DNA from: UBA7359 sp964523895
Lineage (GTDB): Bacteria; Pseudomonadota; Gammaproteobacteria; Eutrophobiales; Eutrophobiaceae
Direction of reading: 5' to 3'
Assembly (NCBI GenBank): GCA_964523895.1
Contig: CAZGBJ010000037.1
Span: forward strand, 1 to 16,732
Length of the DNA: 16,732 nucleotides
The position numbers and the translations under genes are program-made. This document shows, piece by piece, positions 1-6,930 of the stretch; the stretch's first letter is position 1, and the number at the start of each line of letters is the position of its first letter. Below the pieces are notes generated by a model, which saw nothing but the letters and a program-made list of their open reading frames with translations, was not told the DNA's origin and did not search any database.

Positions 1-20
1 TAGTCGGTAGTCGGTAGTCG
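1..20. repeat. Heptamer direct repeat (TAGTCGG, nearly 3 units)
   Basis: The window opens with TAGTCGG repeated almost three times. The unit GGTAGTC differs by one base from the reverse complement (GGTAGAC) of the heptamer array at 50-77, so the two arrays form an imperfect inverted pair around about 30 bp of spacer. The array may continue beyond the window edge. It holds no gene. Confidence 0.8.
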
Positions 21-49
21 AAAAAAGTTTGTCCCGTTTACTGTTCCCT

Positions 50-77
50 GTCTACCGTCTACTGTCTACCGTCTACT
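50..77. repeat. Heptamer array (GTCTACC/GTCTACT, 4 units) at the aroE 3' end
   Basis: Four 7-bp units alternate between GTCTACC and GTCTACT. The array overlaps the end of aroE: on the minus strand the last codons (Ser-Arg-Arg) and the TAG stop are read from the repeat itself, so the protein's tail is repeat-derived. A TTCCCT motif occurs on both sides (44-49 and just past 77). It may be a member of a dispersed intergenic repeat family, but only one locus can be seen here. Confidence 0.8.
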
Positions 78-929
78 ATTCCCTATACTTTTTCTTAAAT
101 TCTCGATCACTGATACCGTGTCAGGTTTTACACCATGCCAAACATTAAATGATTCTGCAGCCTGTTCGACCAACATACCAAGACCATCAAAAACTTTAGT
201 TGCTCCTTGTTCCTTAGCCCAGTTCATAAATATTGTATTCATATCTGAATACATTAAATCATAACAACATGTATTATTTTTAATTACAGTTTCGGGAACA
301 GGTGGAAGCTCACCAGCTAAACTGAGTGAAGTAGCGTTAATTATTATATCGAATGAACGATTAGAAAGTTCAGCATACGAACATGCTTCTATATTTCCTT
401 GAACAGAAAATTTTTCAGTTAATTGCACTGCGCGAGAAATAGTACGGTTAGCAATAACTATTTGTTCTGGTTTTTCTGTGCAAAGCGGTTCTAAAATGGC
501 TTTAACTGAACCTCCCGCACCCATTACTAGTACAGATTTATTATGTATATCAATGCCATTATTAATAGTGAGATCATTAATCAGACCCTTGCCATCTGTT
601 GTATCACCATGAATATTATTTTGCTCATCAAACCAAATCGTATTAACTGAGCCTGATAATTCTGCACGTTGAGTTAATGTGTTACAAAGTGAAAAAGCAT
701 TTTCTTTGAAAGGCACTGTAATGTTTAAGCCTTTGCCCTTTTGAGAAGCAAACAGCTTTACATATTCACCAAATTTTTCATGCGGAACTTCAATAGCTTG
801 ATAATTTAGTGTAATGCCCGTTTGCCTGGCAAACAGTGAATGAATTTGCGGAGATTTACTATGTTTGACCGGGTTACCAAATACGGCGTAATTATTAATA
901 GATGTATCCAGGCTAAGGTCAATACTCAC
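66..929 (-). CDS. aroE: Shikimate dehydrogenase (NADP+)
   Basis: This cytosolic enzyme reduces 3-dehydroshikimate to shikimate with NADPH, a late step of aromatic amino acid biosynthesis. The 287-residue product has the substrate-binding SKSP motif at about 24-27, the catalytic lysine in NITVPFK (K75), N96, the catalytic aspartate in DTTDGKG (D112), the nucleotide-binding GAGG loop at 137-140, an NRT motif at 161-163 typical of NADP binding, and GLGMLVEQAA near the C terminus (Q256). The start is GTG, with about ten residues before the usual YAVFGNP and no clear Shine-Dalgarno, so the exact start is uncertain. It lies 15 bp after the CNB-rhodanese gene on the same strand and is probably co-transcribed. 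Its last codons and stop fall in a heptamer repeat array, so the C-terminal tail is likely non-conserved. The family assignment is secure. Confidence 0.95.
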   Translation of the reverse strand: MSIDLSLDTSINNYAVFGNPVKHSKSPQIHSLFARQTGITLNYQAIEVPHEKFGEYVKLFASQKGKGLNITVPFKENAFSLCNTLTQRAELSGSVNTIWFDEQNNIHGDTTDGKGLINDLTINNGIDIHNKSVLVMGAGGSVKAILEPLCTEKPEQIVIANRTISRAVQLTEKFSVQGNIEACSYAELSNRSFDIIINATSLSLAGELPPVPETVIKNNTCCYDLMYSDMNTIFMNWAKEQGATKVFDGLGMLVEQAAESFNVWHGVKPDTVSVIENLRKSIGNSRR

Positions 930-944
930 TAGATTAAAAAGTAA

Positions 945-2006
945 TTAACTGCCAGAACGTTCGACCAAACCGCCTTTAAGACAATGGACCTGCAATCCAC
1001 GTTCACTTAGTAAATAAGCACACGCTGAACTTTGGCGGCCGCTATTACAATAAAGAATATATTGTTTTTCCGTGTCCAGAGATTGTGCCTTTAATCGCAA
1101 CATAAATAGTGGAATATTAATACTGCCTTCAATATTTGCATTTTTATACTCACTTTCTAATCTGACATCAATCCAGACAGCACCTTCACCCTTAACCATG
1201 GCATCAGCTTCTTCATTAGTTACCCAACTCAACATAGGTTCTTTTAGCAGTTCATTAAAATCTTCTTTCGATAAACGCATCATCGCACCATCAGTTGTCA
1301 TGACAATATTAGCATTACGTTTCGCTTCCGAAAGCAAAGCTTCTTCACCGAATGCATCCCCATCTCCCAAAGTAGCTAATGTCAATTCAGACCCTGTTTT
1401 TGAAGTTCGTGTAACCTTGGCTTTACCATGTTTGATGATGTAATAATAATCACCTTCTCCACCTTGTTTAATGATGACATCCCCTGTTTTCACAGGTATA
1501 TCCTGCATGCGCATAAACATAGCTTGAATATTTGCCGGTGGGACTTGCAGAAACGCTTTTGACTGCAAAATACGTGTCATCCAATCACTATCGTCATCTT
1601 CTTCATCTTCAGAAGTTTCTTCTACTTGAATCTCATCGACTTCAATACCGGATAATTGATCCCAGGTAAGTAATATATCGAGTAAATCACTGTCAATTCT
1701 TATGATCTCGGAATCAACCTTGGCTGTAGCAGTAGATTTTCTTGGTTGTTGATTAGCTAAAGGATGCTTGGCTATATCAGATCCAGACATAACCGTCTTG
1801 CTTTCACCCTTACTTGATACAATTTCAGCTTGGCCTTCAATAAGGTAAACAGATTTTCTATCGGTATCCCCTTCCTTAAAAATTGCCGTACCTGCAGCCA
1901 CATTTTCTACAAATGTCTTAGCCGCTAACTCCTGAAAATTTTCAGTGTTGAGCGCACTCGCCGGCACAAACGTTTTTAGTATACTTTTATCAATAAGATC
2001 AGGCAT
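945..2006 (-). CDS. Double cyclic-nucleotide-binding domain plus rhodanese-domain protein
   Basis: This 353-residue soluble protein has three domains. A first, degenerate cyclic-nucleotide-binding fold (about 14-115) lacks the usual FGE signature. A strongly acidic linker (about 123-141) follows. The second CNB domain (about 150-258) has a good phosphate-binding cassette, FGEEAL at 219-224 with R230. The C-terminal rhodanese domain (about 262-350) has the active-site loop CNSGRQ with candidate catalytic Cys320. There is no helix-turn-helix, membrane segment or output enzyme other than rhodanese, so it is not a Crp-type regulator. A ligand-gated persulfide carrier or sulfurtransferase is a reasonable inference; the real function is unknown. 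GGAAGGA precedes the ATG by about 10 nt and a possible -10 TATAGT lies at 2029-2034. It is first in a likely two-gene operon with aroE. Confidence 0.85.
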   Translation of the reverse strand: MPDLIDKSILKTFVPASALNTENFQELAAKTFVENVAAGTAIFKEGDTDRKSVYLIEGQAEIVSSKGESKTVMSGSDIAKHPLANQQPRKSTATAKVDSEIIRIDSDLLDILLTWDQLSGIEVDEIQVEETSEDEEDDDSDWMTRILQSKAFLQVPPANIQAMFMRMQDIPVKTGDVIIKQGGEGDYYYIIKHGKAKVTRTSKTGSELTLATLGDGDAFGEEALLSEAKRNANIVMTTDGAMMRLSKEDFNELLKEPMLSWVTNEEADAMVKGEGAVWIDVRLESEYKNANIEGSINIPLFMLRLKAQSLDTEKQYILYCNSGRQSSACAYLLSERGLQVHCLKGGLVERSGS

Positions 2007-2304
2007 TTAGAAAATTTCCTTCCACTACACTATAAGTATTAATTAACAGAACACGCATTGTAAGCTCTGAGTAAAAATATTTAAATACACAAATTCATTT
2101 GAAGATAATAATAATGTCATTGTCTTCAAATGAATGATTATTAGCGAGTTTATACTCAAATGATATGAGATTCAGAGCTTGAACTACGGTATTAGACTGA
2201 AAGTCTCTTTCAGAAATTCAGATTAGGTCATATACAAACGATATTATATCAAATATTTGCCTCTTTATGATCAACATAAAGAGGCAATAAATATCCAGGC
2301 ATGT
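2007..2304. other. Gene-free spacer rich in inverted repeats
   Basis: About 300 bp lie between the start of the CNB-rhodanese gene and the end of amtB1, with no credible ORF. It holds a set of dyads: AAGCTCTGA (2062-2070) with its complement at 2172-2180; TGAGTA (2068-2073) with TACTCA (2153-2158); a perfect 13-bp pair at 2093-2105 and 2123-2135 around a 17-nt loop; a 7-bp hairpin CTGAAAG/CTTTCAG at 2197-2213; and the 13-bp hairpin at 2257-2287 listed separately. The first three are nested, so 2062-2180 could fold as one structure. It could be a small palindromic repeat element, an RNA, or only folded spacer. Confidence 0.6.
2257..2287 (-). terminator. Perfect 13-bp hairpin after amtB1
   Basis: A perfect 13-bp stem with a 5-nt loop (stem starts TTGCCTC) lies 17 bp beyond the amtB1 stop. 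On the minus strand it is followed by AT-rich sequence but no uninterrupted T run, so it may be a weak intrinsic terminator or a 3' end stabiliser. The stem is strong enough to be unlikely by chance. Confidence 0.55.
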
Positions 2305-3588
2305 TTAGAGGCTGTAACCTCTCTCATTATGAAGCACAATATCCAACCCTTCTGTTTCCTCATCTTCATTTACTCTCAAACCAATCACCGCATCAAGCAG
2401 CTTAAGTATGATAAAGGTGATAACACCACACCAAACGATTGTTGCGACAACACCAATCAACTGAGTCATCAGTTGAGAAGACATCGTTGCCTCTAAGCCC
2501 AAACCACCCATCGATTCAGCAGCAAAAACTGCTGTCAAAAGAGTACCTAAGATACCGCCAACGCCATGTACAGGAAATACATCTAGAGAATCATCAATCT
2601 TTAATCCACGTTTAATATATTGCGTCGCGAAATAGCAGACCACACCGGCAAGCAAACCAATCGCTAAACCGCCCAATGGGCCAACATAACCGGATGCCGG
2701 AGTGATGGTACCCAAACCAGCCACCATGCCGGTTACAATACCAAGCACACTGGGTTTGCCATTTCTAATCCATTCACATGCCATCCATGCCAAAGAACCG
2801 GCTGCGGCAGAGATATGGGTAACAGCCATCGCCATTCCAGCGCTGCTTCCTGCGGCTAGGGCACTACCGGCATTGAATCCAAACCAACCTACCCAGAGCA
2901 TCGAAGCACCCATGACAACTAATGCCATATTATGAGGTGGCATCGCAGTTTGTGGAAAACCTTTTCTATTACCAATGACAATTGCAGCAACCAAAGCAGC
3001 AACACCGGCATTGATATGGACAACAGCGCCTCCGGCAAAATCCATAAATCCCATATCAGACAACCAACCGCCACCCCAAACCCAATGACATACTGGCGCA
3101 TAAACCAGAATCAACCACAACACACTAAACCAAAGCACTGCAGAGAAACGCATTCTTTCAGCAAAAGCACCAATAATCAGTGCCGGAGTGATAATGGCAA
3201 ACGTCATTTGAAACATGAAAAAAACAGTTTCAGGAATGGTGCCACTAACACTGTCCAAGCCAATCCCGGACATTAATACCTTGCCGGCACCAACAAATTT
3301 GTTCAAAGAACCTCCGTCTCCAAAGGCCAAACCATAACCAACAACCATCCAGACAATGGATGCTAGACAGGCAATCGCAAAACACTGCATCAAAACAGAT
3401 AACACATTCTTTGCACGCACCAAACCAGAATAAAATAATGCCAGACCAGGCAAGGTCATAAACAAAACCAGAACTGTAGACGTTAATATCCATGCGGTAT
3501 CTGCGCCATTTAATTCATCTGCATAGACCGTCATAGGCAGCATGAATACCATCGCAGTTATAAAGCGAATACTATTTTTTATTACCAT
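2305..3588 (-). CDS. amtB: Ammonium channel AmtB, copy 1
   Basis: An inner-membrane trimeric channel for ammonium, closed by PII binding. The 427-residue product has an N-terminal signal-like segment (cleavage likely after VYA, about residue 23) and about eleven membrane helices. By spacing against E. coli AmtB the key residues are all present: Phe gate F130 and F238, W171, D183, and the twin histidines H191 (FAGGAVVHINAG) and H341 (DVFPVHGVGG). It ends in the Amt cytosolic tail with acidic EDEETEGLD and ERGY. It follows glnK1 by 26 bp, the classical glnK-amtB order. GAGGA sits almost against the ATG, with GGGG about 9 nt upstream, so the ribosome binding site is unusual. It is the second of two Amt genes here; both look functional. 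Confidence 0.96.
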   Translation of the reverse strand: MVIKNSIRFITAMVFMLPMTVYADELNGADTAWILTSTVLVLFMTLPGLALFYSGLVRAKNVLSVLMQCFAIACLASIVWMVVGYGLAFGDGGSLNKFVGAGKVLMSGIGLDSVSGTIPETVFFMFQMTFAIITPALIIGAFAERMRFSAVLWFSVLWLILVYAPVCHWVWGGGWLSDMGFMDFAGGAVVHINAGVAALVAAIVIGNRKGFPQTAMPPHNMALVVMGASMLWVGWFGFNAGSALAAGSSAGMAMAVTHISAAAGSLAWMACEWIRNGKPSVLGIVTGMVAGLGTITPASGYVGPLGGLAIGLLAGVVCYFATQYIKRGLKIDDSLDVFPVHGVGGILGTLLTAVFAAESMGGLGLEATMSSQLMTQLIGVVATIVWCGVITFIILKLLDAVIGLRVNEDEETEGLDIVLHNERGYSL

Positions 3589-3614
3589 TCCTCAAATCCC
3601 CCTAAAATATTTTT

Positions 3615-3953
3615 TTATATCGCTTCTGAACCCGTTTCACCGGTACGTATACGAACAATCTGTTCCAGGTTGGAGACAAAGATTTTACCATCACCTATTT
3701 TCCCCGTACCCGCGGCATTCGTAATAGCTTCTATAACCGAGTCAGTAGCATCATCGTCGATAGCGACTTCGATTTTTACTTTAGGGAGAAAATCAACCAC
3801 ATACTCCGCACCACGATACAATTCGGTGTGTCCTTTTTGACGCCCAAACCCTTTAACTTCAGTCACTGTAAGACCTTGAACACCGATAGCTGAAAGTGCT
3901 TCACGCACATCATCCAGCTTAAAAGGTTTGATTACCGCTGCGACCATTTTCAT
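3615..3953 (-). CDS. glnK: PII signal-transduction protein GlnK, copy 1
   Basis: A small trimeric cytosolic sensor of 2-oxoglutarate, ATP/ADP and nitrogen state that blocks the AmtB pore when unmodified. The 112 residues are the normal PII length. The T-loop (about 37-55) carries GFGRQKGHTELYRGAEYVVDF with Q39 for 2-oxoglutarate/Mg-ATP binding and the uridylylation site Y51. The C-terminal signature reads GKIGDGKIFV and ends with VRIRTGETG. It begins its own transcription unit after the terminator at 4067-4092 and is followed by amtB1, its probable target. Its T-loop is identical to that of GlnK2 up to FLPK; the copies differ mainly at 60-85. It could be called GlnB by sequence alone, but linkage to amtB favours GlnK. 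Confidence 0.95.
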   Translation of the reverse strand: MKMVAAVIKPFKLDDVREALSAIGVQGLTVTEVKGFGRQKGHTELYRGAEYVVDFLPKVKIEVAIDDDATDSVIEAITNAAGTGKIGDGKIFVSNLEQIVRIRTGETGSEAI

Positions 3954-3995
3954 AGCTTTCCCCTTGCAGATTTTTATAAGAATTGAATGTTAAAT

Positions 3996-4035
3996 ATGCA
4001 CCACCAAGGTTAACAAAATTTCCATTTTGGTGCAT
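3996..4035. promoter_or_regulatory. Dyad of NtrC-like half-sites upstream of glnK1
   Basis: ATGCACCA (3996-4003) and its exact complement TGGTGCAT (4028-4035) face each other with centres 32 bp apart, about three helical turns. TGCACCA/TGGTGCA are the arms of the enterobacterial NtrC consensus, but in a normal site they are only a few bases apart. I see no sigma-54 promoter (GG-N10-GC) between this dyad and glnK1. A nitrogen regulator or another activator is possible; the assignment is tentative. Confidence 0.4.
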
Positions 4036-4066
4036 CAGTTGAAATTAAACATTTTCTTCAGGCAAC

Positions 4067-4092
4067 AAAAAAGGGCGCCGAAGCACCCTTTT
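4067..4092 (-). terminator. Intrinsic terminator after amtB2 (UUCG tetraloop)
   Basis: Read on the minus strand, a 10-bp stem closes a C(UUCG)G tetraloop: AAAAGGGTGC-TTCG-GCGCCCTTTT, with one U-G wobble, followed by further Ts. It sits 25 bp beyond the amtB2 stop and separates the glnK2-amtB2 unit from glnK1-amtB1. Confidence 0.92.
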
Positions 4093-4117
4093 CCTTGTTA
4101 CTTTGAAAGGTGAAAGA

Positions 4118-5440
4118 TTACAAGATGTAACCTCGTTCCCCGTGAGAAGCAAGATCAAGACCTTCGGTCTCATCTTCTTCACTAACACGAAGTCCAATCA
4201 CCGCATCAACTACTTTAAGAATAATAAAAGTTAAAGTACCGCTATAAACGATGGTTACGAGGACACCAGCAGCCTGGTTGAAAACCTGTCCGCCGATACT
4301 GCTTACGCCATCTGCAAAACCAAGACCTGAGAATACACCCAGTGACTCAGAAGCAAACACACCAGCTAATATCGCACCAACAATACCACCAACAGCGTGA
4401 ACACCAAATACATCCAGTGAATCATCATAGCCAAACGCACGTTTAAGTGTGCTTGCCGCCTTGAAACAAAGGAAGCCAGAAGCCGCACCAAGAACAAGTG
4501 CTCCCATTGGTCCGACGTTTCCACATGCTGGTGTAATGGCAACCAATCCTGCGACAGCACCAGATGCAATACCCAGTGCACTAGGCTTACCATGTGTCAT
4601 CCACTCAGCAAACATCCAGGTCAATGCTGCGGCTGCAGTTGCTACCTGTGTCACAGCCATTGCCATACCAGCAGCATTATCAGCTGCCAATTCACTACCC
4701 GCATTGAAACCGAACCAACCAACCCAAAGCATCGCTGCGCCGATTAGAGTCAGTGTCAGGTTATGTGGAGGCATTGCTGTTGTTGGATAACCCTTGCGTT
4801 TTCCAAGCACCAAACATGCGACTAGACCGGCAATACCTGCATTGATGTGTACAACCGTACCACCAGCAAAATCAATAATGGCAAATTTACTACCCAACCA
4901 ACCGCCGCCCCATACCCAGTGACATACTGGCGCATAAACAATCGTTACCCAAACAGTCATGAAGATCAGAATCGCTGAGAACTTCATGCGTTCAGCAAAA
5001 GCACCGACGATCAAGGCTGGAGTAATAATGGCAAAGGTCATTTGAAATGTCATAAAGACAGATTCAGGAATAGTGCCACTCATACTGTCAACGCTCATAT
5101 TAGCAAGCATTGCATTACCAAAACCGCCCCAGAAGGCATTCATGCTGCCACCATCACCAAATGCCAGGCTATAGACATATAATACCCAGAGTATTGACAT
5201 CAAACAGGTGATAGCAAAACACTGCATCATCACTGACAAAACGTTCTTACTGCGAACCATGCCTGCATAAAAAAGTGACAGACCCGGAATGGTCATAAAT
5301 AAAACTAATACCGTGGCAACAATCATCCAGGCTGTATCACCAGCGCTCAAATCATCGGCCATGGCAATTGAAGGTGCGACTAACAGCGCCACGCCTAGCA
5401 AGCCTTTTTGACTTATTAATTTACTAAATAAACTTTTCAT
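4118..5440 (-). CDS. amtB: Ammonium channel AmtB, copy 2
   Basis: A second ammonium channel, 440 residues from the chosen start. An in-frame GTG at 5458 would add six residues, but it lies inside the Shine-Dalgarno GAGGAG (5451-5456), so ATG 5440 with 10-nt spacing is preferred. A signal peptide (to about AMA) precedes about eleven helices. Numbered from ATG 5440 it has F136, W177, D190, twin histidines H198 (FAGGTVVHINAG) and H348 (DVFGVHAVGG), and F245, all matching E. coli spacing. The tail EEDETEGLD...ERGYIL matches AmtB1. It follows glnK2 by 29 bp and is closed by the terminator at 4067-4092. Relative to copy 1 it has a longer extracytoplasmic stretch around 105-120. Two linked, intact copies suggest paralogues with different affinity or regulation (inference). 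Confidence 0.96.
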   Translation of the reverse strand: MKSLFSKLISQKGLLGVALLVAPSIAMADDLSAGDTAWMIVATVLVLFMTIPGLSLFYAGMVRSKNVLSVMMQCFAITCLMSILWVLYVYSLAFGDGGSMNAFWGGFGNAMLANMSVDSMSGTIPESVFMTFQMTFAIITPALIVGAFAERMKFSAILIFMTVWVTIVYAPVCHWVWGGGWLGSKFAIIDFAGGTVVHINAGIAGLVACLVLGKRKGYPTTAMPPHNLTLTLIGAAMLWVGWFGFNAGSELAADNAAGMAMAVTQVATAAAALTWMFAEWMTHGKPSALGIASGAVAGLVAITPACGNVGPMGALVLGAASGFLCFKAASTLKRAFGYDDSLDVFGVHAVGGIVGAILAGVFASESLGVFSGLGFADGVSSIGGQVFNQAAGVLVTIVYSGTLTFIILKVVDAVIGLRVSEEDETEGLDLASHGERGYIL

Positions 5441-5469
5441 CGTTTTATATCTCCTCACCGATGTTTGAT

Positions 5470-5808
5470 TTAAAGTGCGTCATCGCCGGTTTCACCGGTA
5501 CGTATACGAACCACCTGATCAAGTGATGAAACAAATATTTTTCCATCGCCAATCTTGCCAGTACTTGCAGCCTTGGTTATTGCAGCCACAACTTCATCAA
5601 CCTTGTCATCAGCTACTGCCGCCTCGAGTTTAATCTTCGGCAAAAAATCAACCACATATTCAGCACCACGATAAAGTTCTGTATGTCCTTTTTGACGACC
5701 AAAACCTTTGGTCTCTGTCACAGTCATGCCTTGTACACCAATCTCTGACAGAGCTTCCCTCGCATCATCCAGTTTGAAGGGTTTAATAATTGCTGTTACT
5801 AACTTCAT
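5470..5808 (-). CDS. glnK: PII signal-transduction protein GlnK, copy 2
   Basis: The second PII protein is also 112 residues, with Q39 and Y51 in a T-loop identical to that of copy 1, and the C-terminal GKIGDGKIFV and VRIRTGETG signatures. It should be uridylylated and bind AmtB2. GGAG lies 8 nt before the ATG, a good ribosome binding site. It precedes amtB2 by 29 bp. The upstream porin gene ends 83 bp away on the same strand; the gap holds a strong hairpin, so it could be read from the porin promoter, from its own, or both. No clear NtrC site or sigma-54 promoter is seen directly in front of it. Confidence 0.95.
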   Translation of the reverse strand: MKLVTAIIKPFKLDDAREALSEIGVQGMTVTETKGFGRQKGHTELYRGAEYVVDFLPKIKLEAAVADDKVDEVVAAITKAASTGKIGDGKIFVSSLDQVVRIRTGETGDDAL

Positions 5809-5833
5809 AATTATTTCTCCAAATTACCCCCTA

Positions 5834-5856
5834 CCTATCAGCACATTGCTAATAGG
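5834..5856 (-). promoter_or_regulatory. Stem-loop in the porin-glnK2 gap
   Basis: On the minus strand CCTATTAGCA and TGCTGATAGG form a 10-bp stem (one U-G wobble) with a 3-nt loop. It lies between the porin stop and the glnK2 ribosome binding site and has no T tract, so it is not a standard terminator. It may be an RNA-processing or 3'-end-stabilising element that sets different levels of porin and glnK-amtB mRNA, or a DNA operator. Confidence 0.45.
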
Positions 5857-5891
5857 CAAAGGTTGTTAGTTAGTTATGTATTTAACTAGAA

Positions 5892-6617
5892 CTAGAAACT
5901 ACTTGATATTGTGAATACAGCGCGACCATCACACACATTACCGCCGAAACATTCAGCACCATTATCCAAATCAGTGTCAATCCAGGCTATACTTGCATCG
6001 AATGGTCCAATGATTGTTTTAGAAATCCCAACTGAGTAATAAGTCCAATCAGGTGTGCCCCAAGTCGCATTTTCATCAACGGTCTGATGCCCAACACTAC
6101 CCGACAAGGTCATACCGTATGGAAGCGAGTAATCCAATGCGCCTTCAACATTGAAGCCGTCACCGGTTGCGCCTTGCCAATCAGGTGTCGCACGGAAAGT
6201 GACACCCGCACTCAATTGATCGCTGAAATCATAGCCAAAACCAAGATAGCCTTCGATAAAATTAAAATCGTTGCCGGTTGCTTGCCCTGGATAAATATAA
6301 TAAAGCAGACCAACATCATAACTAATACCTGATCCGCCAAGACTACCGCCATAACCGCCATAAATATCGATTTCTGATGTTACATTTCCACCAAAATCAA
6401 CATTTGACGCCCATGTGCCCAGATAAAAACCAGATTCATGGGCATAATCCAACCCGCCAGATATCGCTGGCAAATTACCCGTTTGAGATTGACCGCGATA
6501 CATGTAATCAGTTGATAGAGCAACATTAGCACTGAATTCATGTGGCGATTCAGCCAATGCTAGATTAGATAAAAGCATGCTTGAACACGCTAATATAAGC
6601 ATCATTACTTTTTTCAT
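5892..6617 (-). CDS. TorF-family putative outer-membrane porin
   Basis: A 241-residue precursor with a clear signal peptide (MKKVMMLILACSSMLLSNLALA, cleavage before ESPHEF). The mature part starts with FSANVALSTDYMYRGQSQT, the hallmark of the TorF/Gcw_chp family, and continues as alternating amphipathic strands rich in Gly, Tyr and Asp, ending in SSSF with a C-terminal phenylalanine as expected for an outer-membrane beta-barrel. Family members often sit by glnK-amtB and are suspected to pass small nitrogen compounds, but no substrate is established. Here the gene is upstream of glnK2-amtB2 on the same strand, and an NtrC-like dyad plus a GG-N10-GC promoter candidate lie in front of it. Entry of ammonium or a related solute across the outer membrane is an inference. 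Confidence 0.88.
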   Translation of the reverse strand: MKKVMMLILACSSMLLSNLALAESPHEFSANVALSTDYMYRGQSQTGNLPAISGGLDYAHESGFYLGTWASNVDFGGNVTSEIDIYGGYGGSLGGSGISYDVGLLYYIYPGQATGNDFNFIEGYLGFGYDFSDQLSAGVTFRATPDWQGATGDGFNVEGALDYSLPYGMTLSGSVGHQTVDENATWGTPDWTYYSVGISKTIIGPFDASIAWIDTDLDNGAECFGGNVCDGRAVFTISSSF

Positions 6618-6686
6618 TTTATTTCCCCTTTGGAAAAGTGATTTTTCAAGACTTCATTGCCTTGGTAAAATTTCAATATTCCTTAT

Positions 6687-6702
6687 TGCATGTTCTATAC
6701 CA
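6687..6702 (-). promoter_or_regulatory. Candidate sigma-54 promoter of the porin
   Basis: On the minus strand TGGTATAGAACATGCA has the invariant GG-N10-GC spacing of a -24/-12 promoter; TGG and TGCA match the consensus ends and the middle is weak. Transcription would start near 6675, giving a leader of about 58 nt before the porin ATG. Confidence 0.45.
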
Positions 6703-6788
6703 ATTAGATTAATTTTAATAAATTCAATTATTTATATATATAATTCAATCTAAATTCTTAATTTTATATAAAGCAAAAATTAATTTAT

Positions 6789-6805
6789 CGCACTATCTTT
6801 GTGCA
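6789..6805. promoter_or_regulatory. NtrC-like enhancer dyad
   Basis: GCAC (6790-6793) and GTGC (6801-6804) are separated by 7 bp, the exact half-site spacing of the NtrC consensus TGCAC-Y-N5-G-GTGCA as known in enterobacteria; the right arm is a full GTGCA. Its centre is about 110 bp upstream of the -12 element of the porin's candidate sigma-54 promoter, a usual enhancer distance. The rest of 6618-6930 is very AT-rich with no gene; it must also contain the ubiK promoter, which I cannot pinpoint. Confidence 0.5.
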
Positions 6806-6930
6806 TTAATATTCTCAGTGATCAAAAATAGGTCGAATATTCCTAAATTGAAGAATATCGATTACAAATGACATATGCGCTGGCAAAACATATGATTCAA
6901 TTATTAATAGTAAAGAATGAACGAAATAGA

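Noticed and set aside
1..77. A CRISPR array
   Set aside because: The units are 7 bp and directly adjacent with no unique spacers, so they are simple heptamer repeats.
1072..1443. A 123-codon plus-strand frame opposite the CNB-rhodanese gene
   Set aside because: It is antisense to well-conserved domains, shows no family features and has no ribosome binding site.
3954..4066. A sigma-54 promoter for glnK1
   Set aside because: No GG-N10-GC pair was found on the minus strand. The closest match, TGGTGCATATTTAACA, lacks the -12 GC.
4449..4790. A 113-codon plus-strand frame opposite amtB2 (and the similar one at 2702-2935 opposite amtB1)
   Set aside because: Both are the same mirror-image reading of the conserved Amt sequence and only reflect homology between the two channels.
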